Shown here piece by piece: positions 53,536 through 62,289 of a DNA stretch of 64,000 bases (its first letter is position 1; each line of letters starts with the position of its first letter). The DNA lies in assembly GCF_028583425.1 (NCBI RefSeq), contig NC_072794.1:26781232-26845231 (forward strand), read 5' to 3'. The position numbers and the translations under genes were made by a program. The notes under the pieces are model-generated. The model did no database searches, had not been told where the DNA came from, and was given only the letters and a program-made list of their open reading frames with translations. The stretch comes from Eublepharis macularius (lineage: Eukaryota > Chordata > Lepidosauria > Squamata > Eublepharidae).

Positions 53536-53968
53536 CAGGGCTTATTTCGAGGGGGAACGTGCAGGAACGCAGTTCCGGTAGTTCCCCAAAGAAGCCACAT
53601 GACAGGTGGCCCTGCCCACCTGACTCTCAGCCATTTTGGGCCTGTTTTAGCCTGGATTGGGGCCGAAATGTCCTGGATTGGGCCTCTGATGGGTGGAGGA
53701 TCACTCTCCCGCTCAGCAGCAGCTCGAACCTGACCATTTTGGGTCCCTTTTCAGCCATTTTCAGCCCCTTTTTTCCATTTTGGGCCCAATTTCAGCCCTG
53801 AATGGCCAGGATTGGGTCCAAAACAGCCAGGATAGGTGATGTCAGGGGGTGTGGCATATGCAAATCAGTTACGCTAATGACACACTTCCAGTGATGTCAA
53901 GGTATGGCATATGCTAATGAGTTATGCTAATGAGTTCCTCCAGCTCTTTTTCTACGAAATGACCCCTG
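53536..53968. mobile_element. hAT non-autonomous transposon, 433 bp, perfect 8-bp target duplication
   Basis: Starts CAGGGCTTATTTCGAGGGGG and ends CTACGAAATGACCCCTG. Flanked by CATAAACC at 53528-53535 and 53969-53976. Inverted relative to the copy at 6800-7230. Confidence 0.92.
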
Positions 53969-54385
53969 CATAAACCACAACTAATCCCAGCCCTAGACTA
54001 CAAAATCCTACATCAGTATTACAGGTAATTACGGTACTCAGCAAGTCAACTATGTCTCACAATAAAGAGGTGTTAATAAAGAGGTGTTAATATGGAAAGT
54101 GGGCAGTTTTATTGATATTATGGCCATTGTGCTATTAATTTTATGAAACAAATGCATTTTCAGATATGAGAGGTATCAACTGAATACAACTGCCTGAGAC
54201 GCGGAGCGGGGGGAATGTCCCGTCCCTTTAATAGAGGCTTAATAGGATGTTATGCAGTGCTGTGCTAACGGGAATCCTCGAGCATCGAGCTTAGTAGAAG
54301 TTGAGCCATGTCTCGTTGCTTGGGAAGGGAGGAGAAGGAAGAGGGACTCTATTTACCTGCTCTCAAGTGCTTCCTGTTATCACCT

Positions 54386-54399
54386 GTTGCTATGGGAAC
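54386..54399. promoter_or_regulatory. RFX X-box motif
   Basis: GTTGCTATGGGAAC matches the ciliary X-box consensus GTTGCCATGGCAAC at 12 of 14 positions, with both half-sites intact. RFX2/RFX3 (with FOXJ1) drive motile-cilium and sperm flagellum genes, which suits AXDND1. A weaker copy, GTTGCTTGGGAAG, lies at 54315-54327. Confidence 0.55.
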
Positions 54400-54657
54400 A
54401 CAGCACGCCTCTTACAGATGTCTGATTCAGTGCCTGATCGCAGAACCCACCGCTGGAGCAGCTCCCTCTGCGTTGGCAGCCGCCTTTTTCTATTCTCCTC
54501 GCCCGTCACCTTTTCTATTCCACGTCGAAACTTAGAAAAGCCGGGGGGGGATTATTTTTCATCCGTAAGGCATTCAATTTAGAGACCTTGGCATCAGACT
54601 TCAAGGGGCTTTCTGTGCCTGGTTTCCATAAGAAACAGAGGGAACGGGATCTCGAGA

Positions 54658-54666
54658 GCATGCGCA
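54658..54666. promoter_or_regulatory. NRF1-type motif
   Basis: GCATGCGCA matches the core of the NRF1 palindrome (TGCGCATGCGCA). Such sites are common in CpG-rich and testis promoters. Support is the motif and its setting only. Confidence 0.4.
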
Positions 54667-54760
54667 GTTCCAGTCACTGAGGCAGCCGAGGCGCCCTGTA
54701 GTGGGAACACGTAGAATAGCGCGCAGTTGTCAGAATCAGGTCCCCAGGTCTGTTTCTCTA

Positions 54761-55403
54761 CGATTTTGTATTATGTTGGCGCATGCTCCTGCACCAGTCA
54801 TCTCATCGGCTCCAGTGTTGCAGAAGTTGAAAGTTATGCTAAAAAATAAAAATTATGCCTAATACTAGATTTTTTTTAGTTTTCTGTCCATTGTTCCCAG
54901 AACTGGGCAGCTCTAAATAAACTAGGAGATTGGAGAAGAGACCAGCTCGACACAAAAAATACAGACTGCTAGGAAATGTGCAGGTTGAACTGATGGATTT
55001 GAGGTGCGGGTGTCTTGGTATGGTGTAACACCTAGCAGCACAGGAGGGGGTGCTGCCTACAAACCTAGAATTTTGACTAAAGGAAGGGGTGAAATGGCAT
55101 ATCCAATTGGGAAATAACAGTGCAATCCTATGGAGAGTTACTCCAGTCTAAGCCTATTGAAGTCAATGGGCTTAGACTGGAGTAACTCTCCATAGGATTG
55201 CTCTGTAAGGGTGTCAATGCCTATGGAACCCGGGCATTTTTTTCTAGTATTCGTCTTCTACAAGAGCTGTTAGTGGTTTGAGAGATCCTGCAAGAACAAG
55301 GCAAACTTATTTTATAGGCTGGCTAAGGCCAGGCAAATTAGGAGCTTTACCCATTCACTGGAAACATCTGCAGTCATTCTGCCATGAAAACACACGCTAA
55401 GAT
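54761..55403. other. Intergenic upstream of AXDND1
   Basis: Mostly unrecognised; contains the 80-bp palindrome at 55122-55201. Confidence 0.4.
55122..55201. repeat. 80-bp near-perfect palindrome (mini-MITE)
   Basis: GCAATCCTATGGAGAGTTAC and TCCAGTCTAAGCC with the exact inverse after a short centre; one mismatch in about 38 bp. The motif is common in squamate DNA. Confidence 0.8.
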
Positions 55404-56262
55404 GTGCTATGGCATTTATTTATTTATTATTTCATATTTATATCCTGCCCTCCCCGCAAGCGGGCTCAGGGCAGCTAACATTTAAAAACAATTTAAAATA
55501 TTTTAAAACATTTAGAACAATTGAAAACATTTTTGTATTGTGCAGCGGCAGCATCAGGAAGACTTATAATATTTTGCGTGTATACTGTGGTGGACAGTTT
55601 TTCACAGGGGGGTGTTTAAATTTCCCCCACCCAAGGCCGGCAGAGGCCCAACCTTAGCCATGAGCCTGGCAGAACAACTCTGCCTTACAGGCCTGGCAGA
55701 AAGACAATAAATTCCGCCAGGTCCTGGTCTCAGTAGACAGAGCGTTCCACCAGGTAGGATCCAGGACCGAGAAAGCCCTGGATCTTGTCATGGCCAGGTG
55801 GACCTCCTTGGAACCAGGGACCACTAACAGCTGTTTTTCTTCTAATTGGAGAGTCCTCTGGGGAATATAAGGGGAGAGATGATCCCGCAGATATGCTGGC
55901 CCCAGTCCACATAGGGCCTTATAGGTCAATACCAGAACCTTGAATCTGATCCGGTACTCCACTAGCAACCAATGCAGCTCACGTAGTATTGGTGTTATAT
56001 GCGCTCTACTTGGTGTTTTTGTAATAACATGCGCCGCTGCATTTTGCACCAGCTGTAATCTCTGGGTCAGGCTCAAAGGCAGTCCCACGTAGAGCAAGTT
56101 ACAGTAGTCTAGCCTCGAGATGACCGTTGCCTGGATCACTGTAGTTAAGTCACAGGTTGACAGGTAAGGGACAAGTTGCTTGGTCTGCCGCAGATGGAAA
56201 AAAGAGGCCCTAACAACTGCTGTGACCTGTGCCTCCATGCACAGCTGCAACCTGTGCATGCT
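55404..56262 (-). mobile_element. L2 LINE 3' end with long open ORF2 C-terminus
   Basis: Minus strand has 201 open codons: VISRLDYCNLLYVGLPLSLT, LQLVQNAAAHVITKTPSRAH and FKVLVLTYKALCGLGPAYLR, then the 3' tail (CAGCCCTGAGCCCGC-type, TATTTATTTATTA on plus). 5'-truncated at about 56262. The open frame suggests a fairly recent copy. Confidence 0.88.
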
Positions 56263-56302
56263 AGAAACTTACACTCATGTTTTGGCAAAAAGCTCTCAGC
56301 AA

Positions 56303-56420
56303 CAGCCTATTGTATTTATTATTTATTTATTTATTTATTATATTTCTATACCACCTCATCAAAGTCCTGGTTAAAGTGGCTTACAATTAAAAACTACGGT
56401 ATTTTTTTAAAAGCCATTAA
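56303..56420 (-). repeat. L2-type 3' tail
   Basis: TATTTATTTATTTATTATAT, then ACCACCTCATCAAAGTCCTG and GTGGCTTACAATTAAAAACT. Confidence 0.5.
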
Positions 56421-56499
56421 AAACAAGCCACTGGACATGAGCAGCATCAACTACCCATAAAACAGAAGCAGACCTTTAAAAAGCATGATGCTGATGATA

Positions 56500-57240
56500 T
56501 TAATAATATTTGATTTAGATACCGCCCTTCAGGATAACTTAACACCCACTCAGAGCACTTTACAAAGTATGTTGTTATTATCCTCACAATAATCCTCCTG
56601 TGAGGTGGGTGGGACTGAGAGAGCTGTGACCAGGGGCGGTGCCAGGGTTTATGGTGCCTGAGGCTGCCCCTATACACGTGACGTCATGACACAGCAAGCC
56701 GGCCCCATTGGCTGGTGGGTGGCTGGGATGGCGCATGGAGGCTGCCCGCGCTCTCAGTCAGGCGTTGCGGGTGGCTGGGGAGGTGCATGTGTCCTCCCAG
56801 CCCTCCCACTCCATTGTTCCGCACGCCGCCCCAGAAGCCTACCGTGCCTGGCCTGTGGCTGCTGCGCCCAGCCAGGGGCGTGTGTTGGTGGCGACGGCAG
56901 CGCGGGGCAGGAGGGGTGGCAAGCTTCAGAAGCTGTGGGCCAGGCATGGCAGGTGACCAGGGTGGCGCACGAGCGGCTTCCCATCCCTCCTGCTCAGCCG
57001 CCAGCGCTGCCACTGCCAGCTCCATGGTACACCCCCCCCTGTCCCCGGCGCCCCCTCTGGCGCCCCCTCCGGCGCCTCAGCGCTCGAGGCGGAGGCCGGA
57101 CCTGCCTCAATGGGCGTGCCAGCCCTGGCTGTGACTGACCATGGGTCACCCAGCTAGCTTCAAGCAGAGGAGTGGGGAATCAAACCTGGCTCTCCAGATT
57201 AAAGTCCTGCACCTCTTAATCACTACACCAAATTATGAAT
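56500..57240 (-). repeat. MIR-type SINE interrupted by a hAT
   Basis: Left piece (GATACCGCCCTTCAGGATAA; GTGAGGTGGGTGGGACTGAG) ends at 56630. The right piece resumes at 57128 (CACCCAGCTAGCTTCAAGCA; CACTACACCAAATTATG). The gap is exactly the hAT 56631-57127. Confidence 0.85.
56631..57127. mobile_element. GC-rich hAT non-autonomous transposon, 497 bp
   Basis: Starts CAGGGGCGGTGCCAGGG and ends CGTGCCAGCCCTG. Perfect 8-bp target duplication GCTGTGAC at 56623-56630 and 57128-57135 inside a SINE. Its high GC makes several long ORFs on both strands (to 150 codons), none with a protein motif. Confidence 0.9.
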
Positions 57241-57300
57241 TGAAACCCTGGGTTAAAAGATGTGTTTTAGCTGGGCACCTTAAAAAAAAAAGGTTAAGTA

Positions 57301-57452
57301 GGGCCATTTCCACACACGTTAAATAATGCACTTTCAATGCACTTTCATAATCCTTTAGAAGTGGATTTTATGTTCCACACATGGAAAATCAGTTTCTAAT
57401 CTTCACTAAAGAGAATTGAAAGTGGATTATCCAACATGTGTGGAAGCAGCCT
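57301..57452. mobile_element. MITE with imperfect inverted ends
   Basis: GGGCCATTTCCACACACGTT at the left versus the inverse of GGCTGCTTCCACACATGTT at the right; TA on both flanks. Internal ATGCACTTTC repeats. Confidence 0.55.
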
Positions 57453-58760
57453 AGGTGCCAGGTGAGCCTCAAGGAGGAGCACATTCCACAGGTGAGGTGC
57501 CACTACAGAAAATACCCTGTCTCTAGTCACCACCACCTCATCTTAGGGCCAAGCGACAAGTGACGAATGACACTTGAACGGCAAGTGGATTGAGTGGAGG
57601 GCAAGTGAACAGGGAGAAATACACTTGCCGTTCTAGTGTCATTCGTCACTTGTAGCTTGGCCCTCAGAGCACAGACAGCAGAGGGCTTGAGATGCAGATC
57701 TTAACCATTGAGCTGGACAGTATGGGAGGAGACAGTCCTTCAGGTACCCTGGCCCCAAAGAGTTAATTGCCTTAAAGGTAAGAACCAGCACTTTGTGCCC
57801 AGAATAGATGGGTAATGAGAGCAGATCTTTCAGCAGAAGGGTGATACAATCAATGAAATCAACCCTTGGCAGTAGCGCGGCCACCACATTTTAGACCAAT
57901 TGAAGTTTTTGAACAATTTTCAAAGGCAACTTCATGTAGAGTGCATTATAGTAATCTAATCTGGATATGATCAAAGCACAGATGGTGGCGGCCAGATCAC
58001 ACATTTTGAAGAACAGTTGTAGCAGGAGAACCAGCTGGAGCTAATAAAAGGCACGACATACCATGGAGGAGACCTGAGCCTTCAACTGCAGGCCAGAGTC
58101 CCGTCGCACCCACAAGCTACACACCTGCTCCTTCAGGGGGAGTGCAGCCCCTTTCAGGAGGGACTGGCTCTGCGGTCTCCAACCAGCTTCTCCATTGACC
58201 AACAGCACCTCTGTCTTGTCGGTACTGAGCTTCAGTTTACTGGCCCTCATCCATCCTATTATCTTCTCTAGGCACCTGTTCAGGAGTTCCACAGACCCAC
58301 CTGGTTTAGCTCTCAAGGAGAAATAGATCTGAGTGTCATTGGCATATTGGTGGCACTTCCCTCCCAAAGTCTGGAAGATCACTCCCAGTGGTTTGATGTA
58401 GATGTTAAACAGCATGGGGATTAAGAGGGAACTGTGCTGGACCCCATAGCATAAAGGCCACAGGGCCAAGCAGCAACCCCCCCACCCCCGCCCCACCTTC
58501 TGGCATTGGTTAGTCCAGGAAGTGTGATGCCTCTTCTCCCAGCCCAGCCCGCCTCTCCAAAAGGATACCATGGTCAGTGGAATCAAGAGCCATTAAGAGG
58601 TCTAGGAGAATCAACAGGGACTCACATTCCAGCTTTCACTGTCCCAGCAATGGTCATCAGTCAGTGACCAAGGCTGTTTCCATCCCAAAACCGGGCCTGA
58701 ATCCAGATTGAAATGGGTCTAGATAATAACTCATCCAACAAATGAAGACAATGTTTATGC
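57453..58760 (-). mobile_element. L2 LINE, ORF2 part, broken, with nested MITE
   Basis: Minus strand in order: LILLDLLMALDSTDHG near 58600, HQYANDTQIYFSLRAKPGGS, IGWMRASKLKLSTDKTEVLL, then near 57800 FKAINSLGPGYLKDCLLPY. RT palm and C-terminal motifs in order, with frame breaks. The MITE 57544-57666 interrupts its 3' part. Confidence 0.82.
57544..57666. mobile_element. Palindromic MITE, family B, nested in L2
   Basis: AGGGCCAAGCGACAAGTGAC then GAATGACACTTGAACGGCAA at the left, inverse at the right (one or two mismatches over about 45 bp). Its termini match family A at 2116-2355 over GGCCAAGC-ACAAGTGACG. Confidence 0.82.
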
Positions 58761-59667
58761 ACAGACACGCACAAGGTCAATGAATCAGCCAAGCATCCAA
58801 TAGGGGAGCAGTCTCATGAGGGGCAGGTGTGTCTTACATCTGTCATCACCACCTCAGAGCCATCCAAGGTGAAGCACAGCAGGAGGTTCTTCTTTGACAG
58901 CCCACCTTGGATCCTGCAAGGAGGGGACATCGTGGGAGAGGAGTGTATTTCTGGGGAGGAGCAGGGCAGTAGCTTGAGTTGGCCGTGTGCACAAAGGTCC
59001 AGTAAGGAGTGTTTTAGAGGGTCATTTTGAAAAAAGGGACAGTAACACCACCAACTACACCATATGCAAGTCAATCAAGGTAAACAAGATTAAATGACAG
59101 CTTTGGGTTTGTCAGCACTTCACTTCAGTCATAAAGATCCCTGGCACCAATGTAAGTGTCCCTGTTTTATATTTTATGTTGGTTTAAAGAGCACAAGTCC
59201 AAATGTGTTGATGATTACACACACCCACAGAGAAAGATTGAGAACGAGAGAGTTCAGTTGCAAACCAGAAAACACTGTACCTTACTTTTTACTAGAATTA
59301 GTGCTTCTTGTATCTGAGCACATACAAATGCTGATTGTTGTGCTTAAGCCAATCTAGGACACAATTCAAACGTGACGTAATTGTGTGTGCACTTAAAATA
59401 TGACCTCTGTTTTATATCTTTGGGCACACCTTTTCAGTGGACGGAGCTGGATGCTGTTTTTATCAAACAGTAGAAATTATCAGTCTTCAGGACTCGGACA
59501 GACAACCTCAGATATCATCTTCATGCATGTCTTTTGTTACAGATAAGGGTCATTTTCTCAGGACATGAGAAGGGAGAAGTGCGGTATCTGATTCTGAGCA
59601 CAGACGCTAACTTCACAAACATCACAAAACAACATTCAAAGTCTTATCTTGTTCACAATATGGAAGG
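58761..59667. other. Intergenic, nothing recognised
   Basis: 58761-58900 may be further diverged L2 sequence. The rest has no repeat or gene that I can name. Confidence 0.35.
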
Positions 59668-59995
59668 TGGGGCTATGGCTTAAAGGTGGAATACCTGCTT
59701 TGCACTCAGAAGGTCCCAGGTTCAATTCCCAACATCTCCAGTTAAAAGGACCAGGTAGAAGGTGATGGGAAAGATCTCTGCCTGTGATCCTGGAGAGCCA
59801 CTGCCAGTCAGATAGTGCTGATCTTGGCAGACCAACGGGCAGCTTAAATAAGGGGGTGGTTCAGTGGTAGAGCATTGCTTTGCATGCATAAGGACTCCGG
59901 TTCAATCCCCCTCATCTCTAGTTAAAAGGATCGGTTAGGTGGTATGTAAAACCTCTGCCCAAGACCCTGGAGAGCTGCTGCCAGTAAGACACTCA
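59668..59995 (+). repeat. Two tandem tRNA-derived SINEs
   Basis: 59668-59850 and 59851-59995 each have a head (GGGGCTATGGCTTAAAGGTG; GGGGTGGTTCAGTGGTAGAG), box B (GGTTCAATTCCC; GGTTCAATCCCC) and CCAGTTAAAAGGA-like body. Same orientation, abutting. Confidence 0.75.
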
Positions 59996-60330
59996 GCTTG
60001 GGAAATTCCTGAAGATTTGGGGGCTGTGCCTAGGTAGGGAGCTCAGTGGGGATTGCCTCGTCAATCTAAGGCTTCAGTTCCTCCTAAACTCTATGGTATG
60101 CCATCGTGTGCACCCTCTGAAGCGGCCATTTCCTCCAGGGGAAGATGCCTTTAAAATGGAAGCATCAAGATGTGCTCTTCAAGGCATCTGATGAAATGAG
60201 CTCTGAGATTTATGCTGGAATAAATTTTTAAGGTGAATCCTGACTCCCGTTTTATTTTGCTTTTACTGACTCACACGGCTACTCATCTGGAATTACCACT
60301 GTGAAATATTTTATTTATATAATATATAAA

Positions 60331-60332
<2 letters not shown>

Positions 60333-60367
<35 letters not shown>
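60333..60367. repeat. (TA)n microsatellite
   Basis: About 17 uninterrupted TA units with a shorter run just after. Confidence 0.9.
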
Positions 60368-60370
<3 letters not shown>

Positions 60371-60454
60371 TTATATATATATGCCAATAAAGGCTTGCTT
60401 GACTGACCACTGTGAAATGTAAACGTTTCATGTACTTTGTCAAATCACAATGGG

Positions 60455-60590
60455 TAGCCATGTTTGTAGCAGTAGAAAAGAGCAAGAGTCCAGTAGCCTG
60501 AAGAAGTGAGCTGTGACTCATGAAAGCTCATACCCTACCACAAATTTTGTTAGTCTTACAGGTGCGACTGGACTCTTGCTCGTTTATGTT
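60455..60590 (+). repeat. Penelope-type 3' tail
   Basis: CCTGAAGAAGTGAGCTGTGA, CTCATGAAAGCTCATACCC and GTTAGTCTTACAGGTGCGAC. Flanked by an inverted GAGCAAGAGTCCAGT / ACTGGACTCTTGCTC pair. Confidence 0.6.
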
Positions 60591-60739
60591 AAATGTTCAA
60601 ATGTGCTTGATTGCCACATGGATAGACCTTGAGATCTGAATCGTTTGGTTAATTGAATCTTTCTGGCATCTCCGATGTGGCGATGAGGTGTTTATTAAGA
60701 GTAACTTTGTTTCTGTAGAGTTGTCTTGCCATTCCAGTT

Positions 60740-61472
60740 AATGAATCCATCTATGGTACTCCAAAAGCTTGCATCACTCTATCCCAGAGGAAGTTAAGAG
60801 AAAAAAATGTGGAGAGGGAGATGTGCCTTCCTACCTAGGAAGGCAAGATGCCCAAGGGATGGAATCATCAGGAAAGAAGCAAATCAAGGCAGACAGAAAT
60901 GTCCCAATACCAGGAAAAAAGTCATTTCCCACATGGTTTCAAGACCTATCTTGGGACTAATGGATACACAGTTGGAAGATCGGCATGGGATTTTATTTCT
61001 ATATACGATTACAGCAGCTGGGCTTTTGTATGCACAGAAATGGAAAAATATGGAATTACCTTCAATAGAGGACTCGATTATGAAAATGACAGTGTTAGTG
61101 GAGTTGGTGAAACTAACAGCTTTGATCAGAGACAAAACATTGTCTATCTTTTTGGTGAACTGGAAACCCTTTATTGACTTTTTGCACGACATGACGAATA
61201 ATGACTTGATGATTTGTGGTTTTGATCATTAAGAAGACAATGGGGGAATATAAAACAAATAGAAGGGAGGCAGTAGTCGAAAAGAAAATTTTGGAGAGAT
61301 TGTAATTTTGTTAAAATAAGACAAGTGTTGTAGAGAAGAATGGAAATGAAGTATTTTTTTTTCTAAGTTGTTTTTTTCCCCTTCTCTTGCTTGTAAGCTT
61401 TCTTTACTATTTTTAAAACTTTTTCTTTATTCTTGTTTTCTGCCCTGTCTATGGGCTTTTATTTCTATTAAT
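60740..61472 (+). mobile_element. L1 LINE ORF2 C-terminus and 3' UTR, truncated
   Basis: ITAAGLLYAQKWKNMELPSI then DSIMKMTVLVELVKLTALIR and WKPFIDFL match the L1 ORF2 C-terminal region (AAR-L-A--WK---P). Ends in a T/A-rich 3' UTR with AATAAAATAAAAATAA. Target of the Penelope mini-element at 61486. Confidence 0.75.
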
Positions 61473-61485
61473 AAAATAAAAATAA

Positions 61486-61672
61486 TGGTTGTTGTGGGTT
61501 TTCCTGTATTGTCAACTGTGACACTGAGAGATCTCTGTCTTTTGGTGCTACACCTCTGAAGATGCCTGCCACAGCTGCTGGCGAAACGTCAGGAACTAAA
61601 TGCCAAGACCACGGCAATACAGCCCGGAAAACCCACAACAACCATCGTTCTCCGGCCATGAAAGCCTTCGAC
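61486..61672. mobile_element. Penelope-derived mini-element 3, one arm shortened
   Basis: Perfect 13-bp target duplication AAAATAAAAATAA (61473-61485, 61673-61685). The left arm is cut to GGTTGTTGTGGGTTTTCC plus a short centre; the right arm is complete with hammerhead-like core and tail (CATGAAAGCCTTCGAC). Inserted at the A-rich end of the L1. Confidence 0.85.
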
Positions 61673-61739
61673 AAAATAAAAATAACTTTAAAAAAAACCT
61701 GTCTTCACAACCGTGAACAGTTGAAGTTGTTTTATACTG

Positions 61740-61920
61740 TGCTGAATCAGCCCATCATGGTCAGTATTGTCTATTTCAGACTGATGACAGCTCTCCAGGA
61801 TTTCAGGCAGAGGTTCTTTCACACCCCCTGCTGACTGGTCCTTTTAACTGGAAATGATGGGGATTGAACCTGGGATCTTCTGCAGGCAAAGCAGATGCTC
61901 TACCATGGAGCCACAGCAAC
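61740..61920 (-). mobile_element. tRNA-derived SINE, complete
   Basis: Inverse of the 16647-16850 family: GGATTGAACCTGGGATCTTC (box B inverse) and GCTCTACCATGGAGCCACAG (head inverse). Confidence 0.75.
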
Positions 61921-62289
61921 CCCTCCCCACGAACACAGAAATAAATTAACAAACACACCAGCTGACTGCAGAAAGCCGCATTCCTTGCCCACTCCATAAT
62001 AGGCTGCAGATTGTTTGGAACACTCCACCTCATATCAGAATTGGAATCTGGCCCCCAGTGTGTGGAACCGAAGCTCTGCACAATGGTGCCGGGGACAGAT
62101 GGGAACTGTTGAGGAGGGTCGGGAAAGGGAGAGAAAGCATGGATAGTTTGTAAGGGAATGGAGATAAGGGAACGAGGGGGTGAAGAAATTGGGGCCCATC
62201 AGGAAGTGAAAGCCCCCCCCCCAGCATGTCTTGCAGGTCCCCACTTGTTCATAGCTAAGTTTGATTCAGGAATGAACGCAGGCTGACAC

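Larger units (their letters stand above)
54190..54760 (-). promoter_or_regulatory. Probable AXDND1 promoter / first non-coding exon region
   Basis: GC- and CpG-richer than its surroundings and about 2.8 kb upstream of the exon with the start codon. It holds an RFX X-box, an X-box-like half site and an NRF1-type motif. The left edge (about 54205-54240) shares sequence with the TAGGGTTGCC-type transposon at 30048-30211, so part of the region may be transposon-derived. The transcription start and first exon are not resolved. Confidence 0.5.

Noticed and set aside
56684-57138. Long overlapping ORFs on both strands as a possible gene
   Set aside because: They lie exactly within a GC-rich hAT bounded by an 8-bp target duplication, show no protein motif, and exist in several frames at once.
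60848-61177. 109-codon ORF in a second frame over the L1
   Set aside because: The L1 ORF2 match is in the other frame; this one is a shadow.
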